The notes beneath the pieces are model-generated. The model ran no database searches, was not told the DNA's origin, and was given only the letters and a program-made list of their open reading frames with translations. 64,000 nucleotides of DNA from Phylloscopus collybita. Its lineage: Eukaryota; Chordata; Aves; Passeriformes; Phylloscopidae. The translations under genes were made by a program, and so were the position numbers. Every line of letters starts with the position of its first letter. Within the stretch, counting starts at the first letter, position 1. Positions 12,801 to 22,200 of the stretch are shown piece by piece. Where the stretch lies: NCBI GenBank assembly GCA_027886175.1, contig JAJNNQ010000029.1:6576001-6640000 (forward strand), given 5' to 3'.

Positions 12801-13257
12801 AGAAGCAAACAAATAGTCCTTGTATGTAAAAGTCAATAGCAGATAAACTTCTAATTAAAACATTTAAACCATAACATTATTATTTTTAGGAGGAAGTGAC
12901 TCACATGCTAGATAAGAGTTATGTCCACAGGGAGAGCTGAGACTGAGGAATTCCAATTTCTGAGAAATTTAAGGTGTAATTTGAGTGGTACTCTATTAAT
13001 CTTTAAGTTCAATTTCACATTGGGAATTTTGTGAACCAAAAAGGATAATTTCTTATACGGGCCCAAGGTCAAGTATAACATTGTTCCCTGGCAGCTTTTT
13101 TAAAAGGGAAGATGGTGAACTCAAACTCCCTTCGCTAGGAGTTTTGTGTTCCACATCAAATCTATAAAATTCAGTAATGTTTATGATAGTGTAACCTTAG
13201 ATTGTTAATTTACTAACATGTTTCAGATTTTGAGATTTTTTTACATAAAACTGCATT
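9860..13257. other. Unassigned AT-rich sequence
   Basis: No exon or dispersed repeat recognised in 3.4 kb. It contains a small 27-bp duplication (12069-12122) and short CA-rich stretches near 11227-11250. Open frames (up to 86 codons) show no family features. Confidence 0.55.
12069..12122. repeat. 27-bp tandem duplication, two copies
   Basis: Units 12069-12095 and 12096-12122 differ at three of 27 positions. Local slippage-type duplication with no link to a gene. Confidence 0.8.
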
Positions 13258-13520
13258 TGTTACAGGTAGCCGCGCTTTCTTCTGTTTGAAGCTGTCGCAC
13301 TCGGACATGAAACAAAGATGCTTGACTCCAGCTGGAAGCAGAAGAAAATCAGAAGGCTTTATTTTCTAATTTTTAGTACCATTTATAAGGTGTTCTGTTA
13401 CAGACTTAACATGATTGGCAAAAGGGAACAACATCTCTCTAGTCCCATTGGTGGAACAAGAGAAACACAATCAGCACATCTGTACAGAATTATTTTGAGA
13501 ACGTAAGTTATTTACAGAAA
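13258..13520 (-). mobile_element. Short solo LTR, family uncertain
   Basis: On the minus strand the order is CCAAT motifs (about 13413 and 13443), a TTATAAAT box (13381-13388), then AATAAA (13358-13363), ending GGCTACCTGTAACA at 13258. That is the order of an LTR, with a very short TATA-to-poly(A) distance. The upstream (right) end is not resolved and no TSD was found. A chance promoter-like arrangement is the alternative. Confidence 0.45.
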
Positions 13521-16500
13521 TTGTCCTTGAATGAATACCTCTCCCAAGAAATCTTCCCTTGGGAAGAAATCAGTCACTGGCAGGCTGAAAACCTTTCAGA
13601 CTCAGAAATATCAGGCCCACATGAAGCAAACTCACTAAAGGTGTCCACCATGACTTAAAAATCTCAGGGAAATGTACGGTAGAGTTAGCAGTATCCTCAT
13701 TTACACCACTGAGAAGGATCCAATTATACACTTTTTTGTGACTATTTTTTTTTTTTTTTAATCCCCAACAGATTTTTAGAGTAAGTTAAATTTAAAATAT
13801 CTATGTCAAATAATGTGGTCATGTAGCATGTTTAGTAAATCACAGCCATTACTACAGCAACAGTGGAAATCCACTGAACATGTTCTAGCACAAGACTGCA
13901 CAACTAAAAATCATAGAGGGCCACATTGTTGTCAAAGGTACTTTCTTTCCTTTCTTAGATATCAGAATTAGATTCTGGAGAGAATCCCATTAAAACACAC
14001 AACCAAAGATTATTTTGATCAAGCCTGAAAAATTTTGTTTCCATGCTAAGAGATTTGAGATTCTGTGAAAAAGTTTTGTTGGCACTAAACCAGTAAATAC
14101 ATATTCTATACATAGACAGATGTATAGGCAGATATAGATGGAGATGTGATTTAGACATAGATATTGATATAGGTATAGCAATAGATATATCAGTCTGGCT
14201 TTTTACAACTGTGAAAAGGATAAACAGTTCATAAAATCTCCTGCCACAGAACCAAACATATTGAAATGGCTTTTTATGGAGATATTGAAACAACAACAAC
14301 AAAAAAATAAAATACATAAGGCTTGCTTCTCCTGAGGGTTCAATTATTTTGAGCCCTGCTAGCAAACTTTGATTGATAAATCTAACCTTTTCTTTCCAGG
14401 CAATGGTTTGATCACACAGTGATGGGAAAGAGTTAGAGAATAGAAAAATAATATTTGGATTGCAACAGAATAATAAAAATGCAGAGGATGCCTTTGACTT
14501 TTACAAGGTGAGAAATGATTTCCCATTTTGATTGTATGATGTCAAGACTTCCTTCTAAAAACAGGTAAGTCTGTGCTTTGAATGATCCTCTTAAATTAAT
14601 TTTCAAAACTTATAAGGTTTCTCCAGCCTTCCAACTAGAAATTCTTAATACATCCAAAATTAAATTCAAGTTGTAGTGGCAACATAGGTTTTTCAGCATC
14701 AAATGACTGATGAAATAGTGTAGTGACCAGACTTTATACATGAAATATGAGCTAAAGGTGTGAAATATGAACTCTCCAGGCCCACAAGGAAAATTATATT
14801 TCTAAAAGAAATTTAAGAAATTTTCCAACTGGACTGATACAAAAAACTCATAAAGGATGTCCAATATGACATGATTTGACACTTCTATGCATCTTTTTAA
14901 TTGTTCATTTACAAAATTTTTTTCATTCCCTTTCAAAATACTTCTTAGAAGCCCAAAATCCTTTGTCATTTGTTTCTTCAAATCTTCATTTTCCTGTAAA
15001 GAAAGAGAAGTTATCAGTGAAACAAAATTAAATTAGACAATTTAATATTATTTTATCATCATAAATTTCTTTACCCAAGATCCTTCTTCAGTAGACAAAG
15101 CAGCTAAACCTAACCTTGCAAGAAGTTCCACCAGTAAAAAAGCAAAAACAGAGAGAAAATAAAATTTTGCTTGAAAGCTTGGAAGTAAATCACTGAATAA
15201 CACTGAAAACCATGTTGTTTAAGTGTTTTCAAGTTTCCACAAGCAGCTGTAGAAAATGACTTTGAAATGCCTGATTTTTGGGGAATCTAGCAAAATAATG
15301 TTAGACCTTCATTAACTCTGTTCCTTTCTGATTCCTAAAATAGTTTTTTTGCAGAGCATTTAATAAGTAATTTTAAAAATAAATTGTAAAATTCAGTGAA
15401 GAATTAGCTGCATCATCTTCTTCAGCCCCCGTAATAAGCCAAAATTTTGAGAAAAGGGTATTTTATGTATCAGTGTCATAGTAGCGCAGAAGACAGAGAA
15501 AGAAGACAGATGATTACCTGCTGGCTGAAAGAGAGGCCACCAAAATGCAGCTGTGTAAACCTGAAAATTGCAGAGGGAGTTAAATGTGGACATGAAAACC
15601 CTGGTATTTATAAGCTTCCAGACCTGGTGTATCTGAATGCTGAAAGTCAAATTAAAGTTGCCCTTAGCAAAGGTATGCTGTTACAAATGTAGTCCTCCTG
15701 CTCTTGCTACACCATAAGCTCTCCCTGCCCTCGCTACACCATATGGGACAGATGTAATTTAGTTCTAATGTTTCAGTTAATGAAATCACTGCTACTGCCT
15801 ATGAATAACTGCAGCAAATGTGCTCACTGCTAAATAGTACTGCGCTTGCAGGCAAAGGTGGCAAATAGATAACCCACTACATTTCTACCTTCTTCCTCAG
15901 TTTTCACTGCCTGTTTTTTTTTTAATATGGAGCTAGCTTCCTGAGGCATGGTGTGCATGTGCAAAATTTAAAAATAAAGAGGTCAAGCCTTAGACAGAAA
16001 CTGTAAATTCATTTAGCTCTGAAAAAATTTATTCTTGTTAATGAAACTGTCAATATTTATTATCCAGACTATGGCATTTCAGCTGTTTTTCTTGTTTTAC
16101 ATACTGAAATAAGAAAATACATATTCAAAGATATAGTAATGCACACATACACCACATATATTCTGCTGGCATCTCTGCCATATATAGCAAAATCATAGGT
16201 AATTTTTTTCTAGCAACTTAGAGACTCTATCTTTCATCTTCTAAGCTATCTCATTGAATTTACTAATGTCTCAACCTCCAAAAATCTTTATGTATCTTGT
16301 TTTTAAAAAATTGTGATCATCTATGCCAAGACTTTGGCTCAGTTAAATCATCTTTCCTTTCTAATTACATTTCTTCTAATTCTGACCATTTGCTCAGTTT
16401 CAGAAAAAGGAATTTCAAGCTAATTACAAGAACTATTGGTTTGCATTCTACATGCTAACAAAACTGAGCAATCATGGCACCAAACAGCAGGTGAAAAAAT

Positions 16501-16659
16501 GCAACTTAATTTTGGAAAAGCAAATTGTAATTTTCCATAGAAACTCAGTGCCAGCAAAACCTGAGACAGGTGATGTTCTGCATGATATATGCTCCATGGG
16601 TTGGCAAATTCTCAGATTTTAAACACATAGAAAGATGAAGAGAAACCTAAATTTACTCC
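13521..16659. other. Unassigned sequence
   Basis: No gene recognised. It holds a T run (13743-13759) and a degenerate GATA-like tract (about 14085-14195) that creates a 136-codon isoleucine- and serine-rich minus-strand frame of no apparent significance. Confidence 0.55.
14085..14195. repeat. Degenerate AGATAT/GATA simple repeat
   Basis: Irregular ATAGAC/AGATAT repeats, visible as alternating hydrophobic and serine codons on the reverse strand. Confidence 0.6.
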
Positions 16660-17250
16660 TGTCATGGTTTAACCCCATTTCACAACTAAGCCCCACGCAT
16701 CTATCCACCCATAGCCCCACCAGCAGGATTCAGAAGAGAATTGGAAGAGCAAAAGTGAGAAAACTCATGGGTTGAGATAAGAACAGCTTAACAGAGAGGC
16801 AAAATACACGCACACACAAGCAAAGCAAAACAAGCAATTATTTCACTGCTTCCCACAAGCAGGCAGGTGTTTAGCCATCCCCAGGAAAGGAAGATTCCAT
16901 CAGGTTTAATTATGACTTGGGAACAAAAATGCAATCACTCCACACATCCCATCTCCCTTCTGCCTCAGCTCTCTAAGTTGAGCCTAATGTAGGGAATATG
17001 GATTATCCCTTCAGTCAGGTGGGATCAGCTGCCCCGGCTGTGCCCCTCCCACCTACCCACACACCCACAGACTACTCACTGGCAGGGCAGCACAAAAATC
17101 AGGAGAGGCTGTGATACTGTGCAAGTGCTGCTCAGCAACAGCAAAACCATCTCTATATTATCAACCCTGGGTTCAGCATAAATCCAAAACTCAGCCCCAT
17201 ATTAGCAACTGTGAAGAAAATTAACTGTACTGCAGGCAAACTTAGAACCA
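16660..17250 (-). mobile_element. Avian ERVL-type solo LTR
   Basis: The plus strand begins TGTCATGGTTTAACCCC and continues through GGGTTGAGATAAGAAC and a block with CAGGTGGGATCAGCTGCCCC. I recognise this as the reverse complement of a widespread avian ERVL LTR, whose sense strand is therefore minus. The far end, near AACTGTACTGCAGG, is worn, and the terminal CA is not clear. No interior sequence adjoins it. The outer element at 61981-63127 is another copy of the same family. Confidence 0.75.
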
Positions 17251-17574
17251 TACCTCTGAAGTCAATATGCATATTTTAACTGCCCTTATCCAGTACAGAC
17301 CATGGAAAACTGTGCAGCTGATGACAACACCTGTATCTGTTTGTAACATTTTTGTTGATTAAAGCCAATAGCTGCATAGTTGAAGATTTATAATAAAAGG
17401 GTGGCATAGAGCATTTTTATGGGGTATTGATTTTCCAGAATTAAAGGTCATTTTCTGTACATTGGTTAAGCTCAGTACCACCTCCACCCCCAAACTCCTA
17501 AGAAAGCAAGGATTAGTCACAAAATTGTTACTGTTTTTAATGCTTTTTTCTCCACCCAATATCTAACACTAATG
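17251..17574. other. Unassigned spacer
   Basis: Nothing recognised between the ERVL LTR and the first piece of the split CR1. Confidence 0.5.
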
Positions 17575-17744
17575 CTGCTGTGAGAAGGAGGACCATAACT
17601 GCAGGAGTGACGTTCTATTTGTGGACCCTAAAATCATAAGGGGCAAGCTGTATCATCTCAATGTTCATAATACGTCCATGAGGCCTGACAGAGTTCACCC
17701 CAGAGTACTGAAGGAGTCAGTGGGTGCTACAGCAGGACCCCTTT
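17575..17744 (+). mobile_element. CR1 piece A of a four-part copy
   Basis: Plus-strand CR1, start of the reverse transcriptase region, including GGCCTGACAGAGTTCACCCC and AGAGTACTGAAGGAG. It stops at the LTR starting at 17745 and continues in order in pieces at 18596, 19740 and about 20935. Confidence 0.75.
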
Positions 17745-18595
17745 TGTCATGACCCATGGGTATGGGGCACGATGTTCACAATAAATTCTCATCAGGCAGA
17801 TCAAAGTCACCAGACCACATGTCAGAGACATGTGGAACTCTCAGGCTTTTATTTTACAATCACTATAACCCTGGCAATAACCAGGCTGTTTAGACTAAAA
17901 ATGTGTTGGCTAACAAGCCCTTACATTTTCACAGTATACTTCCACAAAAGATATTGACTAACAAGACATTAATTTCGTACAATACAATTCAATAACTTAT
18001 AAAGTTCCACAACAAACTCTTCAAAATGTGCTGGTTTACAAGCCACAACACCACTATTCAAGGGTGCTGGATAATGAGCCACAACACATTTCCACAAAGT
18101 CCCCACCCACACAACAGAGTTCCATACAGAGTACAGAGTAGAACATGACAGCCATGCTTTGCTCAGGAGAAGCAAAGGAAGAGAACAAAGCATATAACCA
18201 GTCCTCAGGGCCTGCATTGTTCCTTCTGCTCAGATGATCCAGAGCATCTGAGACATTGTCTGTGTTTGCAAGACAAATAAAAGACAAAGGGAATGGGGGG
18301 GGGGGGGGGGGGGGGGGGGAGGAGAGGGGAGAAGTGGGGAAGGGAAGAAAGGAAAGAGGCCTAATCTACTCCCTCTTATGGTTAAGAAGCAGACTTCTGG
18401 TACACACCTCTTATATAAACTAAGATTTTTTGTGCTGACTTGTTCAGTCAGGCACTGCCAGCCCATCTCCAGGGAGTGAGCTGGGGTGGGGAACTGAACA
18501 CAAGTCTGAAGGCAGAGTGTGAATTTGGCACAACAGTGCTGACTCACCTCCATGAGACTCCCTGTAGCAATCCTCAGAATGCTTGAGACAAAACA
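17745..18595 (-). mobile_element. Solo LTR inserted in the split CR1
   Basis: The sense strand is minus. It begins TGTTTTGTCTC at 18595 and ends GGGTCATGACA at 17745. A TTTATAAG box and an AATAAA (near 17850-17857) precede the last ~105 bp. The U3 has repeated TTGTGG motifs and a polypyrimidine stretch that is the 25-G run on plus. Flanks CCTTT and TCTTT agree at four of five. Piece A and piece B of CR1 bracket it. The left boundary is firm; the right one could be up to ~30 bp further. Confidence 0.6.
18295..18319. repeat. Run of 25 G
   Basis: Uninterrupted G run followed by a purine-only stretch to about 18358. It can form G-quadruplex or triplex DNA and is a typical place for assembly error. 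Confidence 0.9.
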
Positions 18596-18878
18596 TCTTT
18601 ACTTTTGGTCCTCTATACCAATTCAAGAATCTACCAAAGGTTTTGGGAGCCTAAAGCACTCTCCACTGGTTGAAAGCTAGCAAATGTCATTACAAGAATG
18701 GCATGAGGAAAGATGCAAAAAAGCAGATTAGTCTAACCTCTACCTGGAAAAATAATGGAGATCTACTGAGATCCTGTTGAAAGATGTGTCAAGGACAATG
18801 AACTTGTCAGGCACCATCAACATGGGTTCACAAAGGGGAAGACTTGCCAAACTAATCTGATATCCTTCTACACCAAGG
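18596..18878 (+). mobile_element. CR1 piece B
   Basis: Continues piece A through the reverse transcriptase fingers, with AGCTAGCAAATGTCATTACA and CATGGGTTCACAAAGGGGAA. Ends at the LTR starting at 18879. Confidence 0.75.
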
Positions 18879-19280
18879 TGTGCTGACTTTTAACGCCAGC
18901 AGGAAATTAAACTCAAAATAAGCAATTTCACTTCCCCTGCCCCTCCTGGTAAGGGAGGGACAAAAAAGCAGAGACTATAGGTTGAGATGATAATTTATGA
19001 ATAGCACAAAGCAATTAAATACAACATGTACAATAACAAATGTAATATTAATAGCAGAAGTATGTAAAAAGAGAAGGTGTTTTATCCACAAAAGGGTGTT
19101 CATCACTGGCAACAAAAGAAAATGGTGGATGCTTCTCACAGACCATATCCTCACAGCTTCTTCCCTGGACAAAGACAATATGATGACCATACTTGCACAC
19201 AGCCCATATGGGCATCAGGAACAAAGGCAAGATGGTGAAGAAGCTCTCATGGCTAATTTTTCTCACCTCTCAGCCCCAGT

Positions 19281-19340
<60 letters not shown>

Positions 19341-19739
19341 GACAAGATAAATCCCCTGGAAACGAGATCATCTGAGTCCAGTCCGCTTTGCTCGGTTCTG
19401 TGCAGGCTCCTCCAGCACCACTTCTAACACTCTGCTCCATTGTGGGGTCACCCTCACTGGTGCTTTCCTGCAGGAGCAGCCTCCCTGCCAGCCAGCTCTG
19501 GTGATTCAGCATTAGAGCTGATACTTGGTTTTGCTACTGTCCCTTTCATCACCAGGGTCTGTAACCACATTCTGGAGGTAAAACAGAAGGGGGAACCGGC
19601 AGGGAGGCAGAGGGACCAAGTCCACTGGTGATTTCCCTGCCCCCCAAAACCATACCGCCAAGGATGATGTGGATGTTGAGTAACAACTTGATCACACCCA
19701 CACAGCACTAAACTCCACCCCCTCTCCATAATCAGGACA
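18879..19739 (-). mobile_element. ERVL-type LTR inserted in the split CR1
   Basis: The plus strand starts TGTGCTGAC and ends AATCAGGACA. Flanking CAAGG (18874-18878) and CAAGA (19740-19744) agree at four of five, as expected for a 5-bp ERVL TSD. Internal blocks such as CTCTGCTCCATTGTGGGGTC are the reverse complement of the GGAGCAG-rich LTR family also seen at 21390, so the sense strand is minus. A 52-A run lies inside it. Confidence 0.65.
19287..19338. repeat. Run of 52 A
   Basis: Uninterrupted A homopolymer inside the 18879-19739 LTR. Its purity suggests a recent expansion. Its exact length is likely unreliable in assembly. Confidence 0.9.
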
Positions 19740-20287
19740 CAAGATCACCTTCTGGTGAGGGAAGGATGGAGGGAAAGTGATAGGTGTAACTTTACTGGAT
19801 TTCATTCTGGCTTTTGATACTCTCCTTCACTATATCCTTCTGGACAGGTCATGTTGCTATTCAATGAGCAACACTGAATTGCTTGAGCCCTCTGTGTGAA
19901 CTGGTAGCAGGGCTCAAGCAATTGTCACAAAAGGAGTTGCATCTGGTTGGTGGCCAGTCACTGGCAGAACTCGTCAGGGCTGAACTCTAGGGCTAGTTCT
20001 GTTCAATATTTATTCATATTGTCTAAATGCAGAACTTACATTAGCAAATTTGATGGTGATACTAAAATAAGACATGCTGTTGGCTCTCTCAGGGAAAACT
20101 GGGAGAGGAGTGTGTGTAGAGCAGCCCTGCAGAAAGGGATCTGGGGGTGCTGGTTGGCAGCAGCTCAGGGTGAGTCAGCAGGGTGTGCCCGGGCAGCCAG
20201 GAGGGCAAACCCATCCCGGGCTGCATCAGACACAGCAGCCCAGCTGTGGCTGGGATCATCCTGCTGGATTCAGCTCTTCTGATACAA
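19740..20287 (+). mobile_element. CR1 piece C
   Basis: Reverse transcriptase palm and thumb. It includes GGATTTCATTCTGGCTTTTGATACT (a DFSKAFDT-like block) at 19798-19822 and a catalytic box degraded to F-D-G-D at 20049-20060. It continues through a GGGATCTGGGGGTGCTGG block to 20287, where an LTR interrupts. The FADD loss makes it dead. Confidence 0.8.
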
Positions 20288-20348
20288 TGTTGCAAAAATT
20301 AATGACAAGACTGTAAATCCAAAGGTGGTAAAAAGGAAAGGCCAACTG

Positions 20349-20354
20349 TTTATT
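20349..20354 (-). terminator. LTR poly(A) signal
   Basis: Minus-strand AATAAA about 60 bp before the sense 3' end of the LTR, which fits the R/U5 boundary. Confidence 0.65.
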
Positions 20355-20496
20355 GTTATAAAGCATCTACAGGAAAAAGGGGCTGAGCTAGTCCCAGCCC
20401 CTCACGGAAAGTCAGAGCAACCAAAAACATGCACACGGGCCACCCCTCAGAACAGTCCATTCATGAAAGCAAAGCACCTCTGAGGACGGTCAGTCC

Positions 20497-20506
20497 CCTT
20501 TTATAG
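20497..20506 (-). promoter_or_regulatory. LTR TATA box
   Basis: Minus-strand CTATAAAAGG, well placed about 145 bp upstream of the AATAAA at 20349-20354, with CCAAT motifs further upstream. Core promoter of the 20288-20817 LTR. Confidence 0.7.
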
Positions 20507-20934
20507 TCTCAGTCCCCTCAGGGATTGGTCCATTTTGGATCCTTTACATGATTAGTGCGTTCTTTGGGCTCTCATTGGTTCTCATCAGAGTGCTTTCTAC
20601 ACCAATCATTTTTCCCGCCGTGATTTGATTGGTTGGTCGTGTTCTCCCATAAACGCTCTGGATGGTGGTCTCAGTCTCTGGGTTTTCTGGGGAGCAGAAT
20701 ATTCCCCCCTTTCCCCTGGTATTATCTCTTTAATATTCAGGGACGCAGCCGCACAAAACTTCCGCAAACATTCCTAGGGGAACACTTCAACACTATCTAA
20801 CAACTACTGGAACAACATTACAACAGTAAGTATTTGTAACAACTCAGAACTAGTTGAAAAATAAACACAGTTGCGAACGGAAATTGAAATCCACAGCCAG
20901 TATACCGACACAACTATTAAAAAGTTTCAACTTC

Positions 20935-21350
20935 TTTTTTGTATCTATAACACTGCTGCAGGTCTCACCCTGTGTCCAGTGTGCAGTGCTGGGCCCCCAG
21001 TTTAATTTAAGAATGGTCCAGAGGAGGGGAAACAGATCTGGTGAAAAGGCTGGAAGGTATGTCCTGTGACAAGCAGCTGAAGACCCTCAGTTTGACAGGT
21101 TTGAAGAGAAGTAGGCTGAGGAGTAAAGTGATGATCCTTTACAGCTTCTTCAGAAGTGGAAGAGGAAAGGGAGATGCTGATCTCTTCCTCCCAGTATTCA
21201 GTGATGATGAATGAATGTTTGAGAATGGGTTAAAGCTGTATAAGGGGAAGTTCAGGTCTAACATCAGGAAAGAATTCTTCGATGTTTCACCACAAAGATG
21301 GTGATAGACAACAATGGAATAGACTTCCTGGAGAGGTGGATGGTGCTCAC
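20935..21350 (+). mobile_element. CR1 piece D, 3' portion
   Basis: Continues piece C with GTCCAGTGTGCAGTGCTGGG, then GGTCCAGAGGAGGGGAAAC and ACATCAGGAAAGAATTCTTC. The terminal octamer repeat is not reached, so the last tens of bases of the CR1 are lost. Confidence 0.75.
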
Positions 21351-21389
21351 TTTACATGCACCAAAGTGTCTGTCTGTTCCTCTTGGACT

Positions 21390-22200
21390 GTTTGTGTGGC
21401 AAAATTTTGGTATTGGAGATGGGGGTGGGGGAGGGGGGCAGGATAGCAGCATGGATTGCTGTGGTAGCTTTCTCTATTTCCAGCATAGCTACCAGATGGC
21501 TTCTGTGAGATGCTGCTGGTACCAGCCAGCTCCAAAATGGTTGTGTCACTGTCCAAAACTGAACTCATCAGCTACAAGTAATGCTTCTTATACATATTTA
21601 TGAATGGGGGGAAAAACTGCTTTGGAGCAGTACAGAGAGAGAGAGAGAGAAGAGTAAGAATGCATGAGAGAAACAGCCCTGCAGACACCAAGGAAGATGG
21701 AGGATGTACTCCAGACACTAGGATAGAGGTTTTCTCCTGAAGACCATGCTGAAGCCTGTATTGATCCATGGAGGATCCAGTGCTGGAGCTTTCTTCCAAA
21801 GGAAGCTATGACCCATGAGAAGTCTGCATTGGAGCAGGCTTTTGGCAGTTTAGAGACAGGAGCCCATTATGTAGAGCACTTTTGTTGTCATGGTACATGA
21901 ACCCACAGGAAAGCCATGCTGAATTAGTCTGTTCCTGAACCCCCTAAAAGGGTTCCACACTGAAACAGTTAATGAAGAACTAGCCCATGGGAAAGACTAA
22001 ATTTGCAGAAGTTTGTGGAGGACTGTTCCCTGTGAGAAGGACCACACATTGAAATAGAAGAAGAAAGTGAGGTGTCCTCTCCCTGAGTAGGAAGGAGAAG
22101 AAGAGTCAACATACCATGAACTGACCACAACATCCATTCCCCATCTTTATCTGGTATAAAATTTCTTACTTATTAACTGAAGAAAACAGAAGTGTGAGGT
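21390..22200 (+). mobile_element. ERVL-type LTR, plus orientation, 3' worn
   Basis: Begins around TGTGTGGCAAAATTTTGGTA. It then has a GGCTTCTGTGAGATGCTGCT block, GAGAGAAACAGCCCTGCAGA, and a run of irregular ~45-60-bp units each containing a CCATG...GGAGCAG-like core. I recognise this as the avian LTR family with internal GGAGCAG repeats, in the sense orientation. It ends in decayed sequence after ACTGACCACAACATCCATTC. The copy at 18879-19739 is the same family on the other strand. Confidence 0.75.
21629..21652. repeat. Short AG dinucleotide repeat
   Basis: About ten AG units within the 21390-22200 LTR. Confidence 0.8.

Larger units (their letters stand above)
20288..20817 (-). mobile_element. 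Complete solo LTR in the split CR1
   Basis: 530 bp with TGTTG...CAACA inverted ends. Flanking hexamers are ATACAA (20282-20287) and TTACAA (20818-20823), five of six matching, which suits an ERVK-like 6-bp TSD. The sense strand (minus) has several CCAAT boxes, CTATAAAAGG (20497-20506) and AATAAA (20349-20354), the full order of U3, R and U5. No PPT or PBS lies at its edges. About 110 bp of unassigned sequence (20824-20934) separate its right end from resumed CR1. Confidence 0.8.

Noticed and set aside
12601..12816. 71-codon plus-strand frame as a possible host exon
   Set aside because: No family resemblance, no convincing splice sites around it, and an equally long frame overlaps on the other strand.
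13955..14365. 136-codon minus-strand open frame
   Set aside because: Much of it is the translation of a degenerate GATA-type repeat. No start context or domain supports it.
18997..19350. 117-codon frame with a lysine-rich end
   Set aside because: The lysine tail is the 52-A run, and the rest is LTR sequence.
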